Below, piece after piece: positions 47,902 to 56,557 of a stretch of DNA of 64,000 nucleotides. The position numbers were made by a program, and so were the translations under genes. Each line of letters starts with the position of its first letter. The first letter of the stretch is position 1. Below the pieces are notes generated by a model. That model did no database searches. It saw only the letters and a list, made by a program, of their open reading frames with translations, and had not been told where the DNA came from. The stretch comes from Polaromonas sp. (lineage in GTDB: Bacteria; Pseudomonadota; Gammaproteobacteria; Burkholderiales; Burkholderiaceae_C), in assembly GCF_012927455.1 (NCBI RefSeq), contig NZ_JABBPE010000006.1, positions 1-64,000 of the forward strand, read 5' to 3'.

Positions 47902-47934
47902 CAAGAAAGCCGCCTGCAGAAGGCGGCTTTCTTG
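47902..47934 (-). terminator. Terminator after dxs
   Basis: A perfect 14-base stem CAAGAAAGCCGCCT with loop GCAGA lies between dxs and dctP, both on the minus strand. The T tract is interrupted (TTTCTTG), and the stem is symmetric, so it may work in both directions. Confidence 0.8.
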
Positions 47935-47989
47935 ACGGTCAAGACAGGGTGTGCACCGTGCCCACTCATCCACGCTGAAGCGAACCAGC

Positions 47990-49891
47990 TCAGCCCACCG
48001 ACTTGAGCGCGAGCTTGCCAGGCTTGTCGGACTGCTGGAACAAGGCGCCGAAACGCGCCGTGATGGCGGCCTCGATACCAGCCGCATCGAGACCCTGCAA
48101 GGCCAGCAATTTGGCCGGATCGCCATGCTCAATAAATTCGTCCCTGAGGCCCAGCTGCAGCAGCGGTTTGACCAGGCCTGCAGCCTGCAGCGCTTCGCTC
48201 ACGGCGCTGCCGGCGCCGCCCATGATGGCGCCCTCCTCCAGCGTGACCAGGGCCTCGTGGCTGGCGGCCACCTTGAGCAGCAGTTCAATATCGAGCGGCT
48301 TGGCCCAGCGCATATTGAGTACCGTGGCGCCGAGTTTTTCAGCGGCTTGCAGCGCAGGGTAAAGCAGCGTGCCGAAGGCCAGAATGGCGACCGTCGCGCC
48401 TTCGCGCCGGACCTCGCCTTTGCCGAAAGGCAGGGACTGCAGGCCGGCTTCCGGCTCAACGCCAGCACCGGCACCACGCGGGTAGCGCACCGCCACCGGG
48501 TGGTTCTGCTCGAAGGCCGATGTGAGCAGCTTGCGGCACTCGTTCTCGTCGGCCGGACAAGCCACGCTCATGTTCGGGATGCAGCGCAAATAAGCAATGT
48601 CGTAGGCACCCGCATGCGTGGCACCATCGGCGCCAACCAGACCGGCACGGTCCAGCGCAAACACCACCGGCAAATTTTGCAGCGCCACATCGTGGATCAG
48701 CTGGTCATAGCCGCGCTGCAAAAAAGTCGAGTAGATCGCCACCACCGGTTTCAGCCCCTCGCAGGCCATGCCGGCGGCAAAGGTCACCGCGTGCTGCTCG
48801 GCAATGCCGACGTCGTGGTAGCGCTCGGGAAAGCGCTGGTGAAACTCCACCATGCCCGAGCCTTCGCGCATGGCCGGCGTGATGCCGACCAGCCGGCTAT
48901 CGTGTTCGGCCATGTCGCACAGCCAGCGGCCAAAGACCTGTGTAAAGGTCTGTTTGGCCGGCGCGCTGGATTTTTGCAGTCCCATGGCCGGATCAAACTT
49001 GCCGGGGCCATGGTAGGCAATCGGGTCGGCTTCGGCCAGCTTGTAGCCCTGGCCTTTTTTGGTGACCACATGCAAGAACTGCGGGCCCTTGAGGTGCTTG
49101 ATGTTTTCCAGCGTGGGGATCAGCGAATCCAGATCGTGGCCGTCAATCGGGCCAATGTAGTTGAAACCGAAATTTTCAAACAGCGTGGCCGGCACCACCA
49201 TGCCTTTGGCATGCGCTTCCAGCCGTTTGGCCAGCTCCAGCAATGGCGGGGCCACACGCAACACCTGCTTGCCAACATTTTTGGCCGACGCATAAAAGCG
49301 CCCACTCATCAACTGGGCCAGGTAACGGTTGAGCGCGCCGACCGGCGGGCTGATGCTCATGTCGTTGTCGTTGAGCACCACCAGCAGTCGGCAGTCGTCA
49401 TGCACGCCGGCGTTGTTCAAGGCCTCAAAAGCCATGCCGGCACTCATGGCGCCGTCGCCGATGATGGCAACAGCCTGCCGCTCTTCACCCTTTTGCCGTG
49501 ACGCCAGCGCCATGCCTAGCGCCGCGGAAATCGAGGTTGACGAATGGGCGGTACCGAAAGTGTCGTAGGGGCTCTCGTCGCGCCGCGGAAAACCCGACAG
49601 CCCGCCTAAATGGCGCAGCGTGCTCATGCGCTCGCGCCGCCCCGTTAGGATTTTGTGCGGGTAAGTCTGGTGGCCGACGTCCCAGACCAGCCGGTCGTCG
49701 GGCGTGTTGAAGACGTAGTGCAAGGCCACCGTCAGCTCGACCGTGCCGAGGTTGGAGCTCAAGTGCCCGCCGGTCTTGGACACCGTGTCGATGACGTAGG
49801 CGCGCAGTTCATCGGCCAGAGTCTTGAGCTGGGCGCGGGGCAGTCGCCGCAGATCGGCGGGGCTGTTGATGGTGTCTAGCAGTTGGTACAT
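47990..49891 (-). CDS. dxs: 1-deoxy-D-xylulose-5-phosphate synthase
   Basis: Dxs condenses pyruvate and glyceraldehyde-3-phosphate in the first step of the MEP isoprenoid pathway. The 633 residues bind thiamine diphosphate with [18 protein letters not shown] at about residues 150-170. The Dxs-typical [32 protein letters not shown] and [18 protein letters not shown] are present. The ATG at [11 protein letters not shown] fits the family. Upstream are ispA and xseB in the same direction, the usual xseB-ispA-dxs operon. ispA ends 40 bases before the dxs start. Confidence 0.97.
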   Translation of the reverse strand: MYQLLDTINSPADLRRLPRAQLKTLADELRAYVIDTVSKTGGHLSSNLGTVELTVALHYVFNTPDDRLVWDVGHQTYPHKILTGRRERMSTLRHLGGLSGFPRRDESPYDTFGTAHSSTSISAALGMALASRQKGEERQAVAIIGDGAMSAGMAFEALNNAGVHDDCRLLVVLNDNDMSISPPVGALNRYLAQLMSGRFYASAKNVGKQVLRVAPPLLELAKRLEAHAKGMVVPATLFENFGFNYIGPIDGHDLDSLIPTLENIKHLKGPQFLHVVTKKGQGYKLAEADPIAYHGPGKFDPAMGLQKSSAPAKQTFTQVFGRWLCDMAEHDSRLVGITPAMREGSGMVEFHQRFPERYHDVGIAEQHAVTFAAGMACEGLKPVVAIYSTFLQRGYDQLIHDVALQNLPVVFALDRAGLVGADGATHAGAYDIAYLRCIPNMSVACPADENECRKLLTSAFEQNHPVAVRYPRGAGAGVEPEAGLQSLPFGKGEVRREGATVAILAFGTLLYPALQAAEKLGATVLNMRWAKPLDIELLLKVAASHEALVTLEEGAIMGGAGSAVSEALQAAGLVKPLLQLGLRDEFIEHGDPAKLLALQGLDAAGIEAAITARFGALFQQSDKPGKLALKSVG

Positions 49892-49931
49892 CGTGTGGGG
49901 ATGGGCTTGTCGGGTAGGTCGGGACGCAACA

Positions 49932-50906
49932 TTAGTGCGCGCGATTGACCAGCATGTCGGCCAGCGCATGCAGGGCATTGGTGTTTTTTAATCCACTGGC
50001 CTGCAGGCTGGCCAGCGCTTGCGCCAGCAGCTGCTGCGCATAGTCTTTCGAGGCCTGCAGCCCGAGCAGCGAGACAAAGGTGGGCTTGTCCTGCGCCGCG
50101 TCCTTGCCGGCGGTCTTGCCCAGCGTGGCCGAGTCGGCGGTGACATCCAGAATGTCGTCGACCACCTGAAACGCCAGGCCCACCGCCGCGCCGTAGTCAC
50201 GCAATGCGCGCTGAGCCGCTGGCGTGGCCTGCTTGGCCTGTGAAGAGGCGCCACAGGCCGCCCCCATCATCACGCTGGCTTGCAGCAGCGCGCCAGTCTT
50301 GAGGCGGTGCATCTCGTGCAGTTGCTCTGACGTCAAAGGCCGGCCGACGCTGGCCAGGTCTATCGCCTGGCCGCCGGCCATGCCCTGAAAGCCTGCGGCC
50401 TGCGCCAGCATGCGGCACAGCTTGGCCTGCGTCGCGACATCGACCGAATCGTCATCGGGCGTTAGAAGTTCAAAAGCCAGCGCCTGCAGCGCGTCACCGG
50501 CCAGCAGCGCCTGCGCCTGGCCAAACTTGACGTGGACCGTGGGCTTGCCCCGGCGCAACACGTCGTTGTCCATGCAGGGCATATCGTCGTGCACCAGCGA
50601 GTAGGCATGAATCAGTTCCACCGCGCAGGCCGAGCGCAACGCCGCCTGCGCGTTGCCCGCGACGGCTTCGCAGGCCGCCAGCACCAGCAATGGACGGAGT
50701 CGCTTGCCGCCGTCGAGCACGGCATAACGCATGGCATCACCCAGGCCGGCAGGCGCCGGTGCATCGGCCGGACCGGCGACCCAGCGCGACAGCGCCTGCT
50801 CCACGGCAGCTAGCTGCTGCGCGCTCCAGCCGTTCAGCGTGAACAGGGTTATCTTTTCAGGGGCGTTCAATCGAGTGTCTCTTGCGCTTTGGCGTTTCTT
50901 TGGCAT
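49932..50906 (-). CDS. ispA: Farnesyl diphosphate synthase (geranyltranstransferase)
   Basis: IspA builds farnesyl diphosphate, the precursor of ubiquinone side chains and of undecaprenyl phosphate. The protein has the first aspartate motif in [12 protein letters not shown] and the second in [25 protein letters not shown] and [13 protein letters not shown] are further family marks. The ATG gives 324 residues, but the first 12 ([12 protein letters not shown]) have no family likeness. A TTG at residue 13, with AAGAGA ahead of it, is a good alternative start. It follows xseB by 22 bases. Confidence 0.94.
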   Translation of the reverse strand: MPKKRQSARDTRLNAPEKITLFTLNGWSAQQLAAVEQALSRWVAGPADAPAPAGLGDAMRYAVLDGGKRLRPLLVLAACEAVAGNAQAALRSACAVELIHAYSLVHDDMPCMDNDVLRRGKPTVHVKFGQAQALLAGDALQALAFELLTPDDDSVDVATQAKLCRMLAQAAGFQGMAGGQAIDLASVGRPLTSEQLHEMHRLKTGALLQASVMMGAACGASSQAKQATPAAQRALRDYGAAVGLAFQVVDDILDVTADSATLGKTAGKDAAQDKPTFVSLLGLQASKDYAQQLLAQALASLQASGLKNTNALHALADMLVNRAH

Positions 50907-50928
50907 TCAGGGGGTGGATTGCTGCAAA

Positions 50929-51189
50929 CTATTCGCTCACCCAGGGCTTGAGTTCCGTGCCTTCCAGCACCTTGATCTGGGTTTCCACGGCTTCGAGCTT
51001 GTCCCGGCAAAACTTCAGCAACTGGGCGCCGCGCTGGTAACCGGTGAGCAACTGGTCCAGCGGCAACTGGCCGGCTTCCAGGCTGGCAACCAGCGCTTCC
51101 AGCTCTTGCAACGCCGCCTCATAGGTGGCCGGCAATGCCGCACCGACCGCGGGGCTGGAAGATGCAGACGAAGGGGTGCTTTTGGCCAT
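50929..51189 (-). CDS. xseB: Exonuclease VII small subunit
   Basis: XseB and XseA together degrade single-stranded DNA. The 86 residues make the typical two-helix hairpin, with [45 protein letters not shown]. Before it is a Ser/Pro/Ala-rich head of about 20 residues that is not conserved. It is the first gene of the xseB-ispA-dxs operon and diverges from the Rieske oxygenase gene, with 280 bases between them. Confidence 0.93.
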   Translation of the reverse strand: MAKSTPSSASSSPAVGAALPATYEAALQELEALVASLEAGQLPLDQLLTGYQRGAQLLKFCRDKLEAVETQIKVLEGTELKPWVSE

Positions 51190-51469
51190 GGTGTTTGAAA
51201 AGGCCTGATTTTAGGCCGTGCAATGAAATCGGGACTCAGGCGCCGCAGCAGCCCGGGCATAGAGCCATTATCGGCGGCGGCACGGCAGCACCCGGCGCGG
51301 CCACGCGAAACCCTTTTTTCAGCACCGCGCCAGCAAGCCGCACGGGTAGAATTAATAGTTGGTTTTGATATCAGCGCCCAAGCACCGTCTCCGTGCTCTG
51401 AGCCTGCCTCATTTCCCGGTGTTTTCACTGCCTCCCAGCTTGAGCGCGGCGGCCTACTCACCCTACTGC

Positions 51470-52588
51470 ATGTCTGATCTAAGCCTTCGCCTGCTGCAGG
51501 CCACCAGCCAGCTGCCCATCTCCAGCTATTTTGATGCGGGCCTGTACCAGCGCGAGCAGCAAAAGCTCTTTGCACGCGGGCCGCGCTACCTCGGCCATGA
51601 ACTCGCGGTGCCGAATCTGGGCGACTTTTATGCGCTGCCGCATGAGGGCGAAGGCCGCGCGCTGGTGCGCAATGCCTCGGGCATCGAGCTGATTTCCAAT
51701 GTCTGCCGGCATCGCCAGTCCACCATGCTGCAGGGCCGCGGCAACACCGGCAGCAATATCGTCTGCCCGCTGCACCGCTGGACCTACAACACCAGCGGCG
51801 AACTGGTGGGTGCGCCGCACTTTGAAGTGGACCCCTGCCTGAACCTGAACCGCTACCCGACACGGCGCTGGAACGGCCTGGTGTTTGAGGACAACGGACG
51901 CGACATTGCGGCCGAAATGGCGCCGCTGGGCACCCTGGCCGACCTGGATTTTGCAGGCTACCAGCTCGACAAAGTGCATCTGCACGAATGCAACTACAAC
52001 TGGAAAACGTTTATCGAGGTTTACCTGGAGGACTACCACGTCGGCCCGTTCCACCCCGGGCTGGGCGGCTTTGTCTCTACCCATGACCTGCAATGGGAGC
52101 TGCAGCGGCACTACTCCGTGCAGACCGTTGGTGTTTCCGACAAGCTGGGCAAGCCCGGCACCGACACCTACAAAAAATGGCACGACGTGGTGCTGCAATA
52201 CCGCAACGGTGTGGCGCCGCGCTACGGCGCGATCTGGCTCACCTACTACCCGCATGTGATGCTGGAGTGGTACCCGCATACGCTGGTCGTCAGCACGCTG
52301 CATCCGCAGGGCCCCGACAGGACACTCAACGTGGTGGAGTTTTTCTACCCCGAGGAAATCTGCGCCTTCGAGCGCGAGTTCATCGAAGCGCAGCAGGCCG
52401 CCTACATGGAAACCTGCGTGGAAGACGACGAAATCGCCCTGCGCATGGACGCCGGCCGCAAAGCCCTGATGCTGCGTGGCGACAACGAGTTCGGCCCCTA
52501 CCAAAGCCCGATGGAAGACGGCATGCAGCACTTTCACGAGTGGTACCGCCGCGAAATGGGCGCCAGCAAAACCACCCAGATGATCTGA
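51470..52588 (+). CDS. Rieske non-heme iron oxygenase, alpha subunit
   Basis: A ring-hydroxylating or demethylating oxygenase that needs a partner reductase. The 372 residues have the Rieske cluster motif C79-x-H81 and C99-x2-H102 (CRHRQS, CPLHRW). The mononuclear iron site is in VYLEDYHVGPFH (H190, H195), with a further acidic ligand toward the C-terminus. The start MSDLSLRLL was chosen because the upstream frame lacks family likeness. No reductase or beta subunit gene is next to it. The conserved place beside xseB-ispA-dxs in Comamonadaceae suggests a housekeeping role, but the substrate is unknown. Confidence 0.87.
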   Translation: MSDLSLRLLQATSQLPISSYFDAGLYQREQQKLFARGPRYLGHELAVPNLGDFYALPHEGEGRALVRNASGIELISNVCRHRQSTMLQGRGNTGSNIVCPLHRWTYNTSGELVGAPHFEVDPCLNLNRYPTRRWNGLVFEDNGRDIAAEMAPLGTLADLDFAGYQLDKVHLHECNYNWKTFIEVYLEDYHVGPFHPGLGGFVSTHDLQWELQRHYSVQTVGVSDKLGKPGTDTYKKWHDVVLQYRNGVAPRYGAIWLTYYPHVMLEWYPHTLVVSTLHPQGPDRTLNVVEFFYPEEICAFEREFIEAQQAAYMETCVEDDEIALRMDAGRKALMLRGDNEFGPYQSPMEDGMQHFHEWYRREMGASKTTQMI

Positions 52589-52610
52589 GCAAACCGCCCG
52601 CGCCACTTAA

Positions 52611-52677
52611 TTGCTATTTTTTTAATAGCTACTTGCGCCCGTGCTTACTGGGCTAGAGCCTTATTTCATTCCTAAAA
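52611..52677 (-). repeat. GCTAT-N7-ATAGC repeat copy 11, full length
   Basis: This is a complete copy. The core TTGCTAT-N7-ATAGCT is at 52613-52629, then ACTTGCGCCCGTGCTTACTGGGCTAGAGCC, then an AT-rich tail with TTCCTAAAAA. It lies 22 bases after the Rieske gene and precedes the EamA transporter gene. Confidence 0.9.
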
Positions 52678-52701
52678 ACGCCCCTGAAGCAAAAACACGC
52701 C

Positions 52702-53688
52702 ATGCAAGCCGTCTGGATGATTCTTTCCTCGTTCCTGTTTGCCAGCATGGGCGTGTGCGTCAAGTTTGCGTCGGCGCACTTCAACAGCGCCGAGCTGGTG
52801 TTTTACCGCGGGCTGATCGGCATTGCCTTCATGGCCGCTTATGCGCACGCGCGCGGCACCCCGCTGGCTACCCGCGTGCCCGCCATGCATGCCTGGCGCA
52901 GCGTCGTCGGCGTGGTGGCGCTGTCGGCCTGGTTTTACGCGATTGCCCATCTGCCGCTGGCCACCGCCATGACGCTCAACTACATGAGCAGCGTCTGGAT
53001 TGCCTGCTTTCTGGTCGGCGGCGCGCTGATGTCAGCAGGGGTAAAGGCCGGCGAACGCCGCGACGGGCCGCCCCTAGCAAGTTCAGCCCCCTCGGGGGGC
53101 AGCGAACTACGCGAAGCGAGGAGCGTGGGGGCCAAAACAGCCAGTCAAGGCCCGCTGGTGCTGGCGATCCTGGCCAGCTTTGGCGGCGTGGTGCTGCTGC
53201 TGCGCCCTTCCATGGACCAGGACCAGACTTTTGCCGGCCTGATCGGCCTGCTGTCGGGCCTGGGCGCCGCCTTTGCCTACATGCAGGTGATGGCGCTGTC
53301 CCGCCTGGGCGAGCCCGAAACGCGCACGGTGTTTTACTTTGCCGTCGGCACGGCGGTGGCCGGCGCGCTCGGCATGGTGCTGATGGGCGTGTCGCCCTGG
53401 GACTGGCAGCAAGCGCTGTGGCTGCCGCCGCTGGGCATTCTGGCCTCGCTGGGTCAACTTGCCATGACCAAGGCCTATTCCATGTCGGAAAACCATGGCG
53501 GAACGCTGATGGTGGCCAATCTGCAGTACTCGGGCATCGTCTTTGCCGCGCTGTACAGTCTGATTTTGTTTGGCGACAATATTCCCTTGATGGGCTGGGC
53601 CGGCATGGCGCTAATTATCGTCAGCGCCGTCGCCGCTACGGCTTTGCGAGCGCGCGCCGCACCCGACGCGCCCGCCGAGGAACATTGA
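52702..53688 (+). CDS. EamA/DMT family transporter with repeat-derived insert
   Basis: A ten-helix drug/metabolite-type carrier of unknown substrate. The first EamA half runs from MQAVWMILSSFLFASMGVCVKFAS to FLVGGALMSAG. The second half runs from LVLAILASFGGVVLLLRP to GMALIIVSAVAATAL and includes LASLGQLAMTKAYS and ENHGGTLMVANLQYSGIVFAAL. Between the halves, at residues 119-146, lies a polar stretch (GPPLASSAPSGGSELREARS) encoded by an inserted DNA repeat. It is in frame and probably forms a longer loop, so the protein may still work. The 328 residues are about 25 longer than usual. Confidence 0.87.
   Translation: MQAVWMILSSFLFASMGVCVKFASAHFNSAELVFYRGLIGIAFMAAYAHARGTPLATRVPAMHAWRSVVGVVALSAWFYAIAHLPLATAMTLNYMSSVWIACFLVGGALMSAGVKAGERRDGPPLASSAPSGGSELREARSVGAKTASQGPLVLAILASFGGVVLLLRPSMDQDQTFAGLIGLLSGLGAAFAYMQVMALSRLGEPETRTVFYFAVGTAVAGALGMVLMGVSPWDWQQALWLPPLGILASLGQLAMTKAYSMSENHGGTLMVANLQYSGIVFAALYSLILFGDNIPLMGWAGMALIIVSAVAATALRARAAPDAPAEEH
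53066..53133 (+). repeat. Second repeat family (GCCCCCTCGGGGGGC core) inside EamA gene
   Basis: GGGCCGCCCCTAGCAAGTTC, then GCCCCCTCGGGGGGC, then AGCGAACTACGCGAAGC and GAGGAGCGTGGGGGCC. The ends are complementary (GGGGCC and GGCCGCCCC) with a strong hairpin in the centre. I recognise this type as a recurring intergenic element in Comamonadaceae; here it lies in a reading frame. Confidence 0.75.
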
Positions 53689-53703
53689 CCGCAGGAGGAC
53701 GAG

Positions 53704-54612
53704 ATGAGCTACACCACCCTGATTTCCGCCGCGCAGTTGCAGGCGCTGATGGCCGACGGCCCGCCTGCCGTACAGCTGCGCGTGTTTGACTGCAGCTTTG
53801 ATCTGATGGATGCGCACGCCGGCGAGCAGCAGTATTTGGCCTCGCATATTCCGGGCGCGGTGTATGCCAACCTGGAGACCGCGCTCAGCGCCAGGCACGG
53901 CGTGCCGGGTGCCCACGGCGTTATCACGGCGACCGGCGCCGACGCGCCCGCCTCGGGCGGACGGCATCCGCTGCCGAATCGCGAAAAGTTTGCCATCTGG
54001 CTGTCCAGCGTCGGCTTTGCCAACGACATGCAGGCCGTCGTCTACGACCGCAATGGCGCCAACTACTGTGGCCGCCTCTGGTGGATGCTCAAATGGGCCG
54101 GCCACCGCAACGTGGCCGTGCTCGACGGCGGGCTGCAGGCCTGGCAGGCCGCCGGCGGCGCCGTCAACAGGGGCGAGGAACCGGCGCACTTTCAGACCAG
54201 TTTCAAACTGGCCCCGGCGCAGGCCCTACTGGTCAACGCACAGACCGTCTTGGGTCAGCTGGAGCGCCCGACCCAAACCCTGATCGACGCGCGGGCACCG
54301 GCGCGTTTTCGGGGCGAGATCGAGCCGCTGGACCCGGTGGCCGGCCACGTTCCGGGCGCGTTGAACCGCCCGTTCGGCCAGAATTTGACGCCCGACGGCA
54401 AATTCAAACCTGCAGCGCAATTAAAGACAGAGTTTGAAGCGCTGCTGGGCGGACGCGACCCCGCCACTGTGGTGCACCATTGCGGCAGCGGCGTCAGTGC
54501 GCTGCCCAACCTGCTGGCGATGGAAGTCGCCGGCTTGGGCCCAACTGGCCTTTACGCGGGTAGTTGGAGCGACTGGTGCAGCGACCCGGGCCGGCCGGTA
54601 GCACGGGACTGA
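53704..54612 (+). CDS. Sulfurtransferase (3-mercaptopyruvate / thiosulfate type)
   Basis: A two-domain rhodanese-like enzyme that moves sulfane sulfur to a thiol or cyanide. The 302 residues have the inactive N-terminal rhodanese domain with DCSFDLMDAHAGEQQYLASHIPGA and a C-terminal active domain. The catalytic loop is C260-GSGVSA, the CGSGV form of 3-mercaptopyruvate sulfurtransferases. LIDARAPARFRGEIEPLDPVAGHVPGALNRP is also typical. GGAGGA lies five bases before the ATG, and the EamA gene ends 15 bases earlier, so they are likely cotranscribed. Confidence 0.92.
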   Translation: MSYTTLISAAQLQALMADGPPAVQLRVFDCSFDLMDAHAGEQQYLASHIPGAVYANLETALSARHGVPGAHGVITATGADAPASGGRHPLPNREKFAIWLSSVGFANDMQAVVYDRNGANYCGRLWWMLKWAGHRNVAVLDGGLQAWQAAGGAVNRGEEPAHFQTSFKLAPAQALLVNAQTVLGQLERPTQTLIDARAPARFRGEIEPLDPVAGHVPGALNRPFGQNLTPDGKFKPAAQLKTEFEALLGGRDPATVVHHCGSGVSALPNLLAMEVAGLGPTGLYAGSWSDWCSDPGRPVARD

Positions 54613-54701
54613 TCTCTGGAGCCGCTAAGCTCATTCGAAGCCCAAAGAACCGCGGCACAAGTCGCACCGCAGGTTTTTGTAGTGGGCTGACCGCCCTCCA
54701 A

Positions 54702-55019
54702 TCAGTTGCGTCCGCCGCTGGCAGCCCCTTCAGGCGGCATCACGCCACCGGGCGCGCTGCTGGTGTTGGCGGGCGGCATGGCACCTGGGGACGTTCCGCT
54801 AGACGAACCCATGGAACCACTGCCCATGGGAGACGCTGGAGCCGCACCTGAGGAGCCCGTTGAGCCGGTGTTACCGCTCGAAGGGCTGCCCATGGGTGAG
54901 GAGGACGAGCCTGGCGCGGTGGTGGTGTCGTTCGTCTTTTTGCCACAAGCGCCGAGTGCCAGCGCAGCAGCCAGAGCCAGCGCCGTCACGGCAACTGATG
55001 CAAATTTGCTTTCGTACAT
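54702..55019 (-). CDS. Small Ser/Gly/Pro-rich lipoprotein
   Basis: Its function is unknown. The 105 residues begin with a lipoprotein signal peptide whose lipobox is LGAC with C25. The rest is low-complexity (GSSSSPMGSPSSGNTGSTG and similar, then MPPANTSSAPGGVMPPEGAASGG), probably an unfolded linker on the outer membrane. AAAGGA lies eight bases before the ATG. It is transcribed against the sulfurtransferase gene, with 89 bases between the stops. Confidence 0.7.
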   Translation of the reverse strand: MYESKFASVAVTALALAAALALGACGKKTNDTTTAPGSSSSPMGSPSSGNTGSTGSSGAAPASPMGSGSMGSSSGTSPGAMPPANTSSAPGGVMPPEGAASGGRN

Positions 55020-55245
55020 GTCAATTTCCTTTCAAGAATGGTCGATGGACCGACTTTCGGTCAGCCCCACTCCAATTTATCCGCTCGGCGGGTTTTTCTA
55101 AAGAGAAACACGCGCGGCAACCTGTAAGGATTTTTCGCAAGGCTGAAGCAGCCCAGAGGCCCCGTTTTTGCCTGCTACAGCCTGCAGGACCCGTGAAATA
55201 ACGAGATTTCCGGGGGCAGCGGGAATTGACCGGTCGCCTAGCGAT

Positions 55246-55413
55246 TCAAACAGCGTGACCCACAAGTTGGAGCTGTTTGTGCGGATTGTCCTTATGGGCA
55301 CCCGAGCTGGGCCCCTGGCCCCAGCTGCTTTGGGCGCCGTTGTCTGGTCGCTCGCTCGCCCTATTTTTGGACGGGCTGGATTTGGGTTCCCGGATCGGCG
55401 TGAGGTGTTTCAT
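55246..55413 (-). CDS. Small hypothetical protein, 55 residues
   Basis: I do not recognise a family. The reading frame is supported by a strong ribosome site, CAGGAG six bases before the ATG. The product starts MKHLTPIREPKSSPSKNRASE and is polar and basic with many Ser, Gly, Asn and Gln, so it is likely disordered. There is no signal peptide or membrane segment. It is one of several small minus-strand genes here. The call depends on the ribosome site and could be wrong. Confidence 0.45.
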   Translation of the reverse strand: MKHLTPIREPKSSPSKNRASERPDNGAQSSWGQGPSSGAHKDNPHKQLQLVGHAV

Positions 55414-55644
55414 AGCAATCTCCTGAGCAGAACTGGCAACGCTTAAAACAGACCTGTGGCAGCAGCAGCAGCTTGGCGAAGCTCGCGGCTTTCAGTGCCG
55501 CGCCGGGGTACTGGTGTAAAGGTTTTCACATGGGAGGCAGAACACGGCTTTCAATCAATGGGCCTCATCGAACACCTTGCAATTCACCGCTCGCTTGCAG
55601 GCACCGCATCGCCTGCGAACCGTGTTGCCAGTGGACCGCCCCGG

Positions 55645-55746
55645 TCATCCCATCGGCATGGGGGTGGTCTGCACTTCGCCCGGTTCGGGCGGCGAGGAAA
55701 TGGGTGGCACAGGTTCAGGCGGGGGCACATTCGGATTGGTAGCCAT
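55645..55746 (-). CDS. Small proline-rich protein, 33 residues
   Basis: The frame reads MATNPNVPPPEPVPPISSPP and continues EPGEVQTTPMPMG before TGA. Eleven of 33 residues are proline. A purine-rich CGAGAGATT stands before the ATG. Short proline-rich proteins starting MATNPN are, as far as I recall, found in relatives, but I cannot check this. It has no membrane part and no known function. Confidence 0.5.
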   Translation of the reverse strand: MATNPNVPPPEPVPPISSPPEPGEVQTTPMPMG

Positions 55747-55777
55747 GGCAATCTCTCGAGTTGAGGGGTGGGTTGAA

Positions 55778-56026
55778 TCAGCCCAGGACGGGCGGCTCTG
55801 ACTTTGGGGGTCGCTGCAGCAAATTCCGGATCATGGCTTCGCCGACCTCGTCGCGACCATCAGAGGGCAAGTCCGCCTCCAGCGTCATGACAGGCTCCTC
55901 GTTGTCAGGTTTGTGCGACGGCGGCACGTCAGCATTTTTGTCGTGCCCAGAAGGCCCTCTAGCGGACGAGACTGGCGCGGCACCGGCGGGCGCGTCGCGC
56001 TGATCAAACGAGCGGGTGTCAGCCAT
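55778..56026 (-). CDS. Small acidic hypothetical protein, 82 residues
   Basis: I recognise no family. The product begins MADTRSFDQRDAPAGAAP and is rich in Pro, Asp, Glu and Ser, with a more structured end around LPSDGRDEVGEAMIRNLLQR. GGGAGGGC lies about eight bases before the ATG. It follows the 70-residue gene after two bases, so both are probably one transcript. It may be a stress-related or adaptor peptide, but nothing in the sequence shows this. Confidence 0.5.
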   Translation of the reverse strand: MADTRSFDQRDAPAGAAPVSSARGPSGHDKNADVPPSHKPDNEEPVMTLEADLPSDGRDEVGEAMIRNLLQRPPKSEPPVLG

Positions 56027-56028
56027 CG

Positions 56029-56241
56029 CTACAGCCCTCCCCGCAGCAGTGGCAAGTCGCTGCTGATCACCGCAGCAGCAGAAGCCAGACTGGCCAGCAC
56101 GGTAGCAAAAAACGCCGAGGAAGCCGCCCATTGCGAATGAAGCCGGCGCAGCAGCCAAACTGCAAAGGCGCCACCGCCTTTGCTCTCTTTGCCAGCTTTG
56201 TCACCAAGCATTGGCACTGCAGCAGAAAATTTGAAGTTCAT
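56029..56241 (-). CDS. Small membrane protein, 70 residues
   Basis: I recognise no family. The product starts MNFKFSAAVPMLGDKAGKES, then has a basic stretch (WLLRRLHSQW) and one membrane segment near residues 42-62 (SSAFFATVLASLASAAAVI). An ATG 18 bases upstream in the same frame is an alternative start. It is followed after two bases by the 82-residue gene. The upstream region is AT-rich and could hold the promoter of this small operon. Confidence 0.5.
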   Translation of the reverse strand: MNFKFSAAVPMLGDKAGKESKGGGAFAVWLLRRLHSQWAASSAFFATVLASLASAAAVISSDLPLLRGGL

Positions 56242-56407
56242 GAAGAGCTTGACTATCAATATGGTGTAAATATTCTTCCATGTCCTTAAGTTTCCCGTAA
56301 GCGCCGATTACGGCTTATAGGCCGTCAAGCCTTGTCTTTGTAAGGCACTGGCTGACACAGCCCAATTCGACGCGCGGCCCGGGCTTCTGCCCATAAAATC
56401 AATTAAA

Positions 56408-56460
56408 TAGGCCTATAGCCCTTTAAGAACGGGCGCAAGCAGCTATGAAAACAATAGCAA
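56408..56460 (+). repeat. GCTAT-N7-ATAGC repeat copy 12, full length
   Basis: AGGCCTATAGCCCTTTAAGAACGGGCGCAAGCA followed by the perfect core at 56442-56458. It lies about 45 bases upstream of the LacI-type operator. Confidence 0.9.
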
Positions 56461-56501
56461 ATGGTGCAGTGCTTTTGCCGCAAACCAGTGCTACGATTCT
56501 C

Positions 56502-56515
56502 TGAAACTGGTTTCA
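56502..56515. promoter_or_regulatory. LacI-type operator in front of lacI-family gene
   Basis: TGAAACTGGTTTCA, a palindrome with one central mismatch, 42 bases before the ATG of the adjacent LacI-family gene. The same site, in perfect form, occurs at 63035-63048 in front of the ABC transporter genes. Confidence 0.75.
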
Positions 56516-56557
56516 ATAACGAGCTAACCGGCGCCAGTCCGGTTTTTCCGCATTCTC

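Larger units (their letters stand above)
56242..56557. other. Divergent spacer between small genes and lacI-type regulator
   Basis: No gene is seen. It holds repeat copy 12 and the LacI-type operator, both listed separately, and AT-rich sequence near 56260-56290 that may carry the promoter of the small minus-strand operon. Confidence 0.6.

Noticed and set aside
52641..53789. Open frame of 382 codons on the plus strand overlapping the EamA gene
   Set aside because: It is a shifted frame of the transporter and has an Arg/Gly/Ala-rich translation without membrane helices.
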